Program-made: the position numbers and the translations under genes
Shown here: positions 40,930 to 49,101 of the stretch, one piece after another
How the letters are laid out: every line of letters starts with the position of its first letter
Position numbering within the stretch: the stretch's first letter is position 1
The notes under the pieces: generated by a model
Seen by the model: only the letters and a program-made list of their open reading frames with translations
The model's database searches: none
Told to the model about the DNA's origin: nothing
Source of the DNA: Deltaproteobacteria bacterium
GTDB lineage: Bacteria; Myxococcota_A; JAADFL01
Length of the DNA stretch: 62,136 nucleotides
Assembly (NCBI GenBank): GCA_013152945.1
Contig: JAADFL010000202.1
Coordinates: 1 to 62,136 of the forward strand
Direction of reading: 5' to 3'

Positions 40930-42012
40930 ATGTCCGAACAGAAATTGAGCCCTATTATCCGGCCCAAGCTGGTGCCTGCAAAGATACTGATTGTCAGGCT
41001 TGGCGCTGTCGGTGACGTAATACAGGCTCTGCCGGCTCTTTATGCACTTCGAAACGAGTATCCAAGGTCTCACATTGCATGGGTGGTGGAGGAACAGGCT
41101 GCTGAAATCGTCAAGGCCCAACCCGAAGTGGACGAGGTCTTTGTGTTCGAGCGCAGGAAACTGCGAAACCTGTTCAAGCTCGGAACCGCTGCCTGGGCCT
41201 TTCAACTCTTTAAATCATTTATCAGGCTTTTGCGGGGGCGCAAGTTTTCACTTGCCATAGATTTGCACAACATATTCAGAAGCGGTCTCATATCAAAGCT
41301 CTCCAGGGCGCCTGCCAGGCTGGTTGCCAGGCCGTCGAGGGAGGGTAACTGGTTCTTCAACAATTGGCGCTTCAGGTTGCCAAAGTCCCTGGTGCATACA
41401 ACCGACAGGCATGTGGGGCTATTGAGGAAACTGGGGGTTAAGAGGGAACCGGAGGTTCCCAGGGTTCCCATAGACCCTGCAGACCGGGAATTCGTGCAAA
41501 CCTTTTTCGAAAGAAAGAAGTTGGATCCGGAAAGGGTCGTGGTGATTCATCCCGGGGCCAATTGGAGCAGCAAGAGATGGCCCGAGGAGCGATATGGAGA
41601 ATTGGCCGAGCGATTGAACTCGGAACTTGACTACATACCCGTGATCACCTGGGGGCCGGGGGAAGAACATCTGGCCAAGAGGGTTGTAAAGCTGTCGCAC
41701 GAAAAGGCTGTAATGGCATATCCGACCACCTTGAAACAGCTTGCTTCCCTTTGCAAGAGTTCCAGGTTGTTCGTGGGGCCTGACACGGGTCCCTTGCACC
41801 TGGCCTCGGCCGTGGGAACGCCTTCGGTGGCTCTTTACGGGCCGACCAGCCCTGCGAGGTTCAGTCCCAGGGGCGGGAAAGTCAAGATAGTGGCAAGGGA
41901 TATCAAGTGCAGCGGCTGTATGCGGAGAAAGTGCAGGAAACTGGATTGCATGAAGAGGATCACGGTTCACGAGGTCTTCATGGTTGCCCGGGAAATGGTT
42001 GGTTCCGCCTGA
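40930..42012 (+). CDS. waaF: ADP-heptose:LPS heptosyltransferase (GT9)
   Basis: 360 residues starting two bases after the previous stop. ILIVRLGAVGDVIQALPAL is the GT9 N-terminal block. VVIHPGANWSSKRWPEERY and GPDTGPLHLASAVGTPSVAL form the ADP-heptose site. It transfers heptose to the Kdo or heptose of the inner core. WaaC or WaaF cannot be separated with certainty. It uses the product of the two hldE genes just upstream. Confidence 0.92.
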   Translation: MSEQKLSPIIRPKLVPAKILIVRLGAVGDVIQALPALYALRNEYPRSHIAWVVEEQAAEIVKAQPEVDEVFVFERRKLRNLFKLGTAAWAFQLFKSFIRLLRGRKFSLAIDLHNIFRSGLISKLSRAPARLVARPSREGNWFFNNWRFRLPKSLVHTTDRHVGLLRKLGVKREPEVPRVPIDPADREFVQTFFERKKLDPERVVVIHPGANWSSKRWPEERYGELAERLNSELDYIPVITWGPGEEHLAKRVVKLSHEKAVMAYPTTLKQLASLCKSSRLFVGPDTGPLHLASAVGTPSVALYGPTSPARFSPRGGKVKIVARDIKCSGCMRRKCRKLDCMKRITVHEVFMVAREMVGSA

Positions 42013-42033
42013 CCGGGTTTTGAGGGATTCTGT

Positions 42034-43188
42034 ATAATCAAGATTTGGCACACCCTTTCAAGTTCCAGGTACACCGGGGCTGCCGAGCCTGTGCTGACCC
42101 TCTGTAACGGCCTGAAGCATCTCGGTAATGATGTTGACCTGTTCCTGGAGACCAAGAGAAAGGGCGATCTGGCTGAAACGGCCCTGACCCGCTTCGACTT
42201 GGAGCCCAGAACGGATCTCTCGTTATCCGTCAAGTCGGGGCCCATGGATTTTGTACATGACCTCAAGTTTCTTGCAGCATCCTTCGAATCCAAAGACAGG
42301 CCGAAAATAGTCCATTGCCACGCTTCCCACGATCATGTGCTTTCAGCCCTGGCTCGTTTGAAAACTCGTTTAAGAGCAACTGGTGCCCCGGTCATTGTGA
42401 GACACCTTCATACGGATGGAGCGGCTAAATCATCCATGCTCTATTATCGGCTCTGGAAAAAGACGGATGGTGTTGTGACCGCCTCCTTGCAGATTGCCGA
42501 ACAATTGAAACACAACCACGGGTTCCCGCAGGATAGGATTCTTGTTCTGCAAAACAGCGTGGACCCTGATCTTTTTACGCCGAATGGCCCGGGCCGTGAC
42601 GAGATTCGGGCGTCTTTAGGGCTTGTTGACGGTGATTTTCTTTTCGGCATGGTGGCAAGGTTCAGGCCGCAGAGGGGACACGGGGATCTGGTGCATGCCT
42701 TTTATCGGCGCTTGAAACAGGTCAAGAGGCTTCATCTCGTGCTCGTGGGCAGGGGAGAGGAACACGAGCGCATTGCCGGTTTGTGCCGTGAGCTTGGACT
42801 CGATGACAGGGTGCATCTCGCGGGTTTCGTGAAGCAAGAGAATCTGCCTGAAATTTATCGTGCCATGGATGCGGCCTTGTTGATGAGAGAGGGGAGTGAT
42901 GCAGGGTGCAGGGCCGTGTTGGAAGCCATGGCTTGCGGACTGCCTGTAATCGGCACGAACAGGGCTTCCATGCCTGCACTTATTGATGACGGAGTAACCG
43001 GGATGGTCGTGCCCGGGGATGACGCAGATGAGGTGGCAAGGGTCATGCTGGAAATGTTTTCATCAGGGAAAAGGGCAAAGGAAATGGGAGTAGCCGCCCG
43101 GAACAGGGTCCTTTCCGGTTTTTCACAAGCCGGGCGTGCTGCGCGCTGCCAGGATTTTTATTATTCGTTGTTGTCAAATTCGCAATAA
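42034..43188 (+). CDS. GT4 glycosyltransferase with probable AUA start codon
   Basis: The coding frame is open from directly after the heptosyltransferase TGA (42010-42012) in the same frame. Translation from 42034 gives (M)IKIWHTLSSSRYTGAAEP, the expected GT4 N-terminus; the first ATG/GTG/TTG is the GTG at 42091, which would delete this beta strand and the ligand loop. GAGGGA (42022-42027) lies six bases before ATA at 42034, a proper ribosome-site distance. Later motifs: LVGRGEEHERIAGLC and the retaining-GT region DAALLMREGSDAGCRAVLEAMACGLPVI. Probable LPS-core or O-chain sugar transferase. ATC at 42037 is an alternative; a G-to-A sequence error is possible. Confidence 0.85.
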   Translation: MIKIWHTLSSSRYTGAAEPVLTLCNGLKHLGNDVDLFLETKRKGDLAETALTRFDLEPRTDLSLSVKSGPMDFVHDLKFLAASFESKDRPKIVHCHASHDHVLSALARLKTRLRATGAPVIVRHLHTDGAAKSSMLYYRLWKKTDGVVTASLQIAEQLKHNHGFPQDRILVLQNSVDPDLFTPNGPGRDEIRASLGLVDGDFLFGMVARFRPQRGHGDLVHAFYRRLKQVKRLHLVLVGRGEEHERIAGLCRELGLDDRVHLAGFVKQENLPEIYRAMDAALLMREGSDAGCRAVLEAMACGLPVIGTNRASMPALIDDGVTGMVVPGDDADEVARVMLEMFSSGKRAKEMGVAARNRVLSGFSQAGRAARCQDFYYSLLSNSQ

Positions 43189-43400
43189 GCCCAACCCCGC
43201 CATTCTCCCGGGCGACACAACCTGCGTCAAAATATTACACGGCGGATAAGAACATGTTCCGTAAAACGCCGCCTGCCGTATTACCCGCCGTTCAGAGAAA
43301 AGAAAAATATTTCCTAACGATCGTTGGAAGCACAACCGGTTTGAAATTATTTCCGATAACGTTTATTACAATCATGAGAACAGTGCATGGAGGTGGATGA

Positions 43401-43718
43401 ATGATTTTGACTAATACGGAGGAAATACCAGGTTACCGGATTTCCAAATACCTGGGACTGGTTCAGGGAAATACGATACGGGCCAAGAACATCGGGCGTG
43501 ACTTGATGGCAGGTCTCAAGAACTTGGTGGGAGGAGAGATCAAGGGCTATACAGAACTCATGAAAGAGGCCAGGACCGAGGCAACAGCCAGGATGATCGA
43601 ACAGGCTGAAACGCTGGGGGCGGACGCAATAATAAATATTCGTTTCGCCACATCGTCGGTGATGCAGGGTGCTTCAGAGCTGTTTGCCTATGGCACCGCG
43701 GTAAAAATATCGAAATAA
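43401..43718 (+). CDS. YbjQ-family protein (UPF0145)
   Basis: 105 residues, whole-length match in style to YbjQ: TNTEEIPGYRISKYLGLVQG at the start, GGEIKGYTELMKEARTEA in the middle, LGADAIINIRFATS at the end. The family forms pentameric rings of unknown function and is named 'heavy-metal-binding' without proof. Good GGAGG site. A second paralogue follows. Confidence 0.92.
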   Translation: MILTNTEEIPGYRISKYLGLVQGNTIRAKNIGRDLMAGLKNLVGGEIKGYTELMKEARTEATARMIEQAETLGADAIINIRFATSSVMQGASELFAYGTAVKISK

Positions 43719-43779
43719 GATACTGCAATAGAGATAGTCCGGGCGAAAACGAGTGACAGGCGGGAAGGGGTGAGATTGA

Positions 43780-44250
43780 ATGTCTGAATTGATAGTGATT
43801 CTAATATACTTGTCGAGTTTTATATTCTTTTTCTATGCAATCGGGAAAATCATCGAGATCCGGCATCTGAAGAACCTGGAAAGTAGGGAAAAGGCTCTTT
43901 CCGGTATGGTGTTGACAAATACAAAGAAATTACCGGGCGATTTGATCGGTGAAAAAGCGTGGTTATGCCAGGGTTCGGTGGTCATAGGTGCGGACCACTT
44001 CAAGAGATTGGCTGCAGGCCTACGCAATATCGTGGGCGGCAGAATGAAATCGATCGAGAGCGTTCTGGATAGGGCCAGGCGCGAAGCTGTCTTGAGAATG
44101 GCGGAACAAGCCAAGCTCGATGGTGCTTCGGCACTGATAAACATTCGTCTCGAGACCTCTACTATCGGTACAGCAGGCAATGGAAATGGTTTGATGATAG
44201 CCGAAGTTTTGGCCTATGGAACAGCTTTCAGGGCAAGGGCCAAATTTTGA
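43780..44250 (+). CDS. Membrane-anchored YbjQ paralogue
   Basis: 156 residues. A single N-terminal helix (LIVILIYLSSFIFFFYAIG) precedes a YbjQ domain with the same blocks as the previous gene: MVLTNTKKLPGDLIGE, GGRMKSIESVLDRARREA and LDGASALINIRLETS. A basic patch after the helix places the domain in the cytoplasm. Its association with the soluble paralogue and the kinase gene suggests a membrane complex; this is inference. GGGGTGA lies just before the ATG. Confidence 0.9.
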   Translation: MSELIVILIYLSSFIFFFYAIGKIIEIRHLKNLESREKALSGMVLTNTKKLPGDLIGEKAWLCQGSVVIGADHFKRLAAGLRNIVGGRMKSIESVLDRARREAVLRMAEQAKLDGASALINIRLETSTIGTAGNGNGLMIAEVLAYGTAFRARAKF

Positions 44251-44434
44251 AGCTGAATGACTCTTTAATAGAGTTGCTTTTGCAAAAAGGCGATAGGGGC
44301 TTCGTGGAACGGCACATCCCGGTCTCTTTGTCAGGCTCTTTTTCAAAGGTCTTCCCAAATGTCCCGCGAACCGCAGCGCATCCCCCGGTTTTTTACAAAG
44401 CCGCCGGTAGATTGATGCCTCATTTGGAGTTGTC

Positions 44435-46270
44435 GTGCGTTGCTTGATTTGCCAGGCCGAAATTGAAGATGCTTCAAAGACATGCCCGGTATGCGGTTCT
44501 GTGCAGAGCAAGTTTGCAGCACCTGAAGATGGAAACGATCCTCTTATTGGAAAAAAGATAGGCAAGCGTTTCCTGGCAAAAGAGTTATTGGGTGTGGGAG
44601 GCATGGGCAAGGTATTCCTTGTCCTGGACGAAGCCATGGGCAAGGATGCCGTGGTCAAGGTTTTGCACGATTATCTGGCTTCCGAGAAAAAGCTGGTCTT
44701 GAGGTTCGGCCGGGAGTGGAGGGCGCTCCGTAGAATCAACCATCCCAATATCGTTAAGGTGCTGGATTTTTCCCTGGAAGAAGGCGGCCTTTGTTACATG
44801 GCCATGGAATACATCGACGGTGTCGACTTGACCGCTCTTTTCAATACAAACGCCGAGGTATCCGAAAAGCGAATCATCAGGATCGGAATCCAGGTATGTC
44901 GTGCACTCGCAGCAGCCCATGGCAGCAAGGTGATACACAGGGATCTCAAGCCCGAGAATATCATGCTCACCCGGGCTTTCGGCATGGACGATTTCGTAAA
45001 GGTGTTGGATTTCGGTATCGCCAAGATACAGGACCCGGACGATGCAACAGGGGTTACCCTTACAATGGCCGGCGAGGCCTTCGGTACTTTCGAGTACATG
45101 AGCCCGGAGCAGGCACAAGGCGTCAAGGGGCGGGACCTGGACGGCCGCAGCGATCTATACCAACTCGGTGTCATGTTATACGAGTTGATTACAAAGCAAT
45201 TGCCGTTTACTTCAGAGAATCCTCTTGAAATCCTGAATATGATACAAGATGAACAAGTTGTTCCTCCTTCCGTGAAAGTTCCGGGCCTTCAAATATCCAA
45301 GGACTTCGAGAACATTATTTTAAAGGTTCTGGAAAAGAAAAGAGAAAACAGGTTCGAAAGCGCCGTGCACATGGAAAAGGCCCTGTCACGTTTGCTGGCT
45401 CCCGCCGACCTGCCGCGCGTGGTCGAAAGGCATGAAGAGCCGCGGTCCATGGCAAAGGGCAGGGGGATGCATTTCGATGCAGGTAAGGCGGCTTATTTTT
45501 CCGGTTCCCGGGGAAGGCAGTGGAACAGGGCGGCCTCGATTGCCCGCTTTCTGTTTTCATGTATAACAGGATCGAAATTCAGAATTGCCCTGGCTTCGAT
45601 AGTGGTTGCGTTACTGCTTGGGATTACTCTGGTACTGGCCGCACTGACAAGGGGAGAATACCATGAAGTCCGGGAGGCGATAGATGACGGGCATCCTGTT
45701 ATCGCCCTGAAGTTGTTGTCTGCAAAAAGGGATGAGAAAGGTAAACCCATGTGGTTCGTGATGAAGGCCCGGGCTTACCTGGCTTTTCGCAGGCCCAGGT
45801 ACGCAAAGGCGGCCTATTTTCTTCAAAGAGCTATCAAGTTATCCAGGGAACGGGTGTTGGCGGATGATGACGGCATCGGCAAAGACCTGGTGTTCGTCCT
45901 GAACAGGCCGGGTGGAAGGAGTTACATGAAATTCCTTTCTTCCATTAAGCACAAGGAGTCTTTGATCGAGCCTTTGCTTAGAGGCATGAAGAGCCGGAGA
46001 TATTGGCTCCGTTGGAACAGTATCGCGGTGTTGAGGCGCATGGGACTTGGTGACAAGGTGGACCTGACCCTGGCATACATTGAAGATCTAAAAGGCAGGG
46101 CGTCATGTGCCGTAAAAAAGAGAGCACTGGGTAAGCTCGTCGCCATGCATGACAGGCGCGCACTGGAGACAATCAGGAAACTTGCAGCCCGGGGCGGTGG
46201 AAAGACGAAGTGTTTTTCCGTTGAAGAATTGAAAAGAGCCTCCGGCATGATTGGAGACCAGGGCCTGTAA
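44435..46270 (+). CDS. Ser/Thr protein kinase with N-terminal zinc ribbon and membrane anchor
   Basis: 611 residues, GTG start with GGAG five bases before. Residues 3-21 are a zinc ribbon (CLICQ...CPVCG). Kinase domain ~40-300: glycine loop GVGGMGKV, Lys75, HRDLKPEN with D170, DFG with D192, and SPE in place of APE. One membrane helix ~381-403. The ~200-residue outer part starts with TPR/HEAT-like helices (MVKARAYLAFRRPRYAKAAY) and ends in HEAT-like turns. All catalytic residues are present. Typical of myxobacteria-type signalling kinases; the zinc ribbon at the extreme N-terminus is common in deltaproteobacterial kinases. Confidence 0.94.
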   Translation: MRCLICQAEIEDASKTCPVCGSVQSKFAAPEDGNDPLIGKKIGKRFLAKELLGVGGMGKVFLVLDEAMGKDAVVKVLHDYLASEKKLVLRFGREWRALRRINHPNIVKVLDFSLEEGGLCYMAMEYIDGVDLTALFNTNAEVSEKRIIRIGIQVCRALAAAHGSKVIHRDLKPENIMLTRAFGMDDFVKVLDFGIAKIQDPDDATGVTLTMAGEAFGTFEYMSPEQAQGVKGRDLDGRSDLYQLGVMLYELITKQLPFTSENPLEILNMIQDEQVVPPSVKVPGLQISKDFENIILKVLEKKRENRFESAVHMEKALSRLLAPADLPRVVERHEEPRSMAKGRGMHFDAGKAAYFSGSRGRQWNRAASIARFLFSCITGSKFRIALASIVVALLLGITLVLAALTRGEYHEVREAIDDGHPVIALKLLSAKRDEKGKPMWFVMKARAYLAFRRPRYAKAAYFLQRAIKLSRERVLADDDGIGKDLVFVLNRPGGRSYMKFLSSIKHKESLIEPLLRGMKSRRYWLRWNSIAVLRRMGLGDKVDLTLAYIEDLKGRASCAVKKRALGKLVAMHDRRALETIRKLAARGGGKTKCFSVEELKRASGMIGDQGL

Positions 46271-46271
46271 T

Positions 46272-46952
46272 TCAAGGAAGTAACGAATACAGGCTTTTCG
46301 CTCCTTCACAGATCAGCGCCGTCTTGACCTTGAGCCAATTCCTGCCCTTGAAGATCTTTGTCGGAGCTGTGCTGAACGAAAAATACTTCAAGCCGGGGCA
46401 TTGCTTGATGAAGAGTCTCAACGCTCTTCCGGAATGATATGGCGAGGTAATGATTCCGGCTCTCGATATTTTCTTCTTTCGCAAGGCCGGGCATATGCCT
46501 GCAACATTGTCGGATGTGCTGAACGAACTTTTGTCTATCACGATTACCTTTCTTTCAATGCCCTGTTCCAGGAGGTAATCTTTCATCCTCGGAGCTGTTC
46601 CCGGGCCGCCGCTGATGAAAATAGTGCAACCCGGCCTGTACAACTGAACTGCCTTGTTCAGGCGTTCCGTGGTGGTTATCCCAAGGCTTCCATCCCGGCT
46701 CAAGCCGCCTCCCAGTACTACCAAGCCGTCGATTGCGCCGGGAGTTTCCAGCCCTGCACGGAGCCCGTACAGCAGCCACTGGTTGGGTATCATGAGTGGA
46801 GCGGCACTTACTAAAAGAACAATCGATTCGAAGAGGATTTTCTTACGCGGCCTGTCCTTTTTCTTTGAAAGAATATTTTTGGCAAGGGCGAACAATGCCC
46901 ATGCGGTGAGAGTAAAAAGGCAGCCCGTAATCATGAAGCAGAACCATTCCAT
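46272..46952 (-). CDS. DUF218/YdcF-type membrane protein
   Basis: The start at Met 46952 gives two N-terminal helices (FMITGCLFTLTAWALFALA; ESIVLLVSAAPLM) followed by a DUF218 domain with the blocks GLVVLGGGLSRDGS, TIFISGGPG, KSSFSTSDNVAGI and IITSPYHSGRA. E. coli members (ElyC/SanA, YdcF) act in envelope maintenance and undecaprenyl-phosphate handling. A periplasmic domain is predicted. Its stop is one base from the convergent kinase stop; upstream it lies 14 bp from the receiver-protein gene. Confidence 0.85.
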   Translation of the reverse strand: MEWFCFMITGCLFTLTAWALFALAKNILSKKKDRPRKKILFESIVLLVSAAPLMIPNQWLLYGLRAGLETPGAIDGLVVLGGGLSRDGSLGITTTERLNKAVQLYRPGCTIFISGGPGTAPRMKDYLLEQGIERKVIVIDKSSFSTSDNVAGICPALRKKKISRAGIITSPYHSGRALRLFIKQCPGLKYFSFSTAPTKIFKGRNWLKVKTALICEGAKSLYSLLP

Positions 46953-46966
46953 TGTTCCAGCCGGTG

Positions 46967-48202
46967 TTATGCCAGGCCGATTTTCCGGAAGGCGCTTATC
47001 AGCTTTTCCTTGTCCAGGGGCTTGACGATATATGCCTGGGCGGCCCATGAGGATTGTTTGTCCTGCTTGATGGTTTCCTGGGTCGTTCCCTCGGGCATGA
47101 TTGCAATGAGCGGGACACTTGCGGTATCCGGAAAGCTCTTCAACCTCGAGCAGACCGCGTAGGGATTACGGCCTCCAAGATCGAAATCCATTATCAGGGC
47201 CGCATGGTATGCAGGCTTGACCTTGTCGAAGAGATCGTTCACCGAATTAATGGTGTCCTTTTTTTTACCGATTGCGGTAATGAAGCCGCCAATGAAATTT
47301 GATAACGCCGGATTGAGTTCCAGGACGGCAATCATGTTGCTCTTGCTGCTCGAAGGCGGCGTGGTCGGCTGCCTGTCGATTTTGCGCAGCTTGCGTCCCA
47401 CTTCGTCCATCTTGGCCAGGTCTTGCTTGTCGTGATACAAGCCCTCGGCCTGTCCATAGAGTTCCTTGGCCCGTTCGATATTGCCTGCGGCCTGGTATGC
47501 ATCGGCCAGGGCCTCGATGAGCGTGGCATCCTGCCGGTTGACCCTCAGTGCCTTTTCAAGTGCAGGTATCTGTGATGGATCGGCAACCTTGGGACTCTGT
47601 TTCGGTGCCGCCTTGGCGTCTTGGACTGTTTCATGAGAAGCGGGAGGAGCGGGACGGCGCCGGGGTTGGGCCTGTCCGGGCTTGAGCCCGGCCATTCCCG
47701 GGATCGTGCCGCCGCGTCTCGGAAGTATTGCAGCCTTTCCATTGCGATTGACCACGTCGAATTCAACACTGTTCCATCCGAATTTCTCCATGCAGGATCG
47801 CCTGGAGGCATCGAGCTGGGTCTTGAAATCCTTGAAAACGAAGCCATCTGCGACCTGGCCGCATTCGCGCCTGATTTTGAGGTAGGCCTCGAATACATCA
47901 CGGTCGGGATCGTCGGTTGTCTTGGGAACGGCCTTTGGCATGCCGGTTTGGGTGCTGTGTTGTGCGGTTATCAACTGGGGTTGGATCGCCGGCTTGTTGT
48001 TTCTCATCACAACAGAGAATACAACATCTCTGCATTTGTGCTGCTCGATGAGTTGCATTCTTTGATCTTCCAAAAGCTTGATGAATCTTTCCAAGCCGAC
48101 GCCCTGGGACCCGGACCCGGACTGTGAAAGCATGTTTGTATACTCCTGGTGCAGCTTCTTGTATTGTTCTTCCCGATTTGAACTCACATCATCTCCTGTC
48201 AA
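46967..48202 (-). CDS. Tandem MXAN_5187_C-like modules - TPR - degenerate receiver protein
   Basis: 411 residues, cytoplasmic. Two related ~65-residue modules (FIKLLEDQRMQLIEQHKCRDVVFSV and FKTQLDASRRSCMEKFGWNSVEFDV) resemble the C-terminal domain of Myxococcus MXAN_5187-type proteins. Residues ~205-275 are TPR-like (LEKALRVNRQDATLIEALADA). The last ~125 are a receiver with the central Asp (ALIMDFDLGG) and Lys (IVKPLD), but the acidic pair is reduced (VLELNPA), so Mg-dependent phosphorylation is doubtful. Homology to MXAN_5187 is from recalled family appearance, not a search. Confidence 0.7.
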   Translation of the reverse strand: MTGDDVSSNREEQYKKLHQEYTNMLSQSGSGSQGVGLERFIKLLEDQRMQLIEQHKCRDVVFSVVMRNNKPAIQPQLITAQHSTQTGMPKAVPKTTDDPDRDVFEAYLKIRRECGQVADGFVFKDFKTQLDASRRSCMEKFGWNSVEFDVVNRNGKAAILPRRGGTIPGMAGLKPGQAQPRRRPAPPASHETVQDAKAAPKQSPKVADPSQIPALEKALRVNRQDATLIEALADAYQAAGNIERAKELYGQAEGLYHDKQDLAKMDEVGRKLRKIDRQPTTPPSSSKSNMIAVLELNPALSNFIGGFITAIGKKKDTINSVNDLFDKVKPAYHAALIMDFDLGGRNPYAVCSRLKSFPDTASVPLIAIMPEGTTQETIKQDKQSSWAAQAYIVKPLDKEKLISAFRKIGLA

Positions 48203-48301
48203 GAACGAGACCTCAAAAGTGAGAGGATATTAACAATCACATAAGGCATGGTCAATTCCAAGATTTACAGAGCCGTCAATATAGGAAAACGGTTCTTTTG
48301 G

Positions 48302-49099
48302 TCAAAGAACACCCAGTATCCAGCCCTCCCGCTTCACTGTTTCGATTTCAACAGGTTCGAGCAGGAGATGGAGGTAATCGTCGATGTAACCGTTTTCATC
48401 TTTTTCAGCCAGCCAGGATGCGCCTGAAAAGGCATCGAGGATGTGTGTCCTTTGGCGGTTTCCTGCATGTTCGGCCGGAAGGGCTTTTTCGTACCGTGCT
48501 CTCAACATGGGCGGAAATACTTCTGCAACCAGGGATTTCCAGTCAGGCACATCGAAACCGTCGAAGGGCCAGAAATGTGCTCTTCCACCAGCTTTCCCGT
48601 GAATCTTCGCAAGCCATGGCAAACCGGCCCTGGCCGAGTGATAGACCGATCCCGGCCCCTTGTAATGGAAGACGCTCTTGGCCGAGGATGTCCATTTCTC
48701 GCAAAGCCTCAGCTTGTGACTGGAGTTGAATAACTCTGATTCGAGGGCGACCCAGTCACCTGCTTCCTCACGCCCTTGTTCCACGGATTTGCTGTCTGTC
48801 TTCCAGGCCTGTTCAAAGCTTTCCAGGAAAGCGGGCCAGTCGGCAATACCCATTCGCCTGAAGAATTCTTCCGGAAAGGAGAAGGCATGGCCGACAGCGA
48901 CTGCAACTCTGCTGGGACCGAGCAGCTTGGCTGTCAGCCATTCAGCCAGTTCCTTCCTTGTCCAACCCCGCTTGTCGGATGGGTCGACAAGAGCCAGGCC
49001 CGAATCTTCTCTGCTCGAAAAGACCCTGATGCCTTCTGTCGGCGATGTCGGAGATCCTGCGCCTGAATAGGCTATTCCAATGTGTTCGGAAAAAAGCAT
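48302..49099 (-). CDS. Conserved protein, possible DUF429-like RNase-H-fold
   Basis: 265 residues. IGIAYSGAGSPTSPTEGIRV, WTRKELAEWL, VAVGHAFSFPEEFF, AKSVFHYKGPGSVYHSARAG, LPWLAKI and HFWPFDGFDVP form a pattern I recall from a conserved bacterial family with an RNase-H-like (DUF429-like) start. No function is known. Two bases separate it from the GH35 stop and an AGAGGGGG site precedes the ATG, so it ends the sugar operon. Confidence 0.65.
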   Translation of the reverse strand: MLFSEHIGIAYSGAGSPTSPTEGIRVFSSREDSGLALVDPSDKRGWTRKELAEWLTAKLLGPSRVAVAVGHAFSFPEEFFRRMGIADWPAFLESFEQAWKTDSKSVEQGREEAGDWVALESELFNSSHKLRLCEKWTSSAKSVFHYKGPGSVYHSARAGLPWLAKIHGKAGGRAHFWPFDGFDVPDWKSLVAEVFPPMLRARYEKALPAEHAGNRQRTHILDAFSGASWLAEKDENGYIDDYLHLLLEPVEIETVKREGWILGVL

Positions 49100-49101
49100 T
49101 C

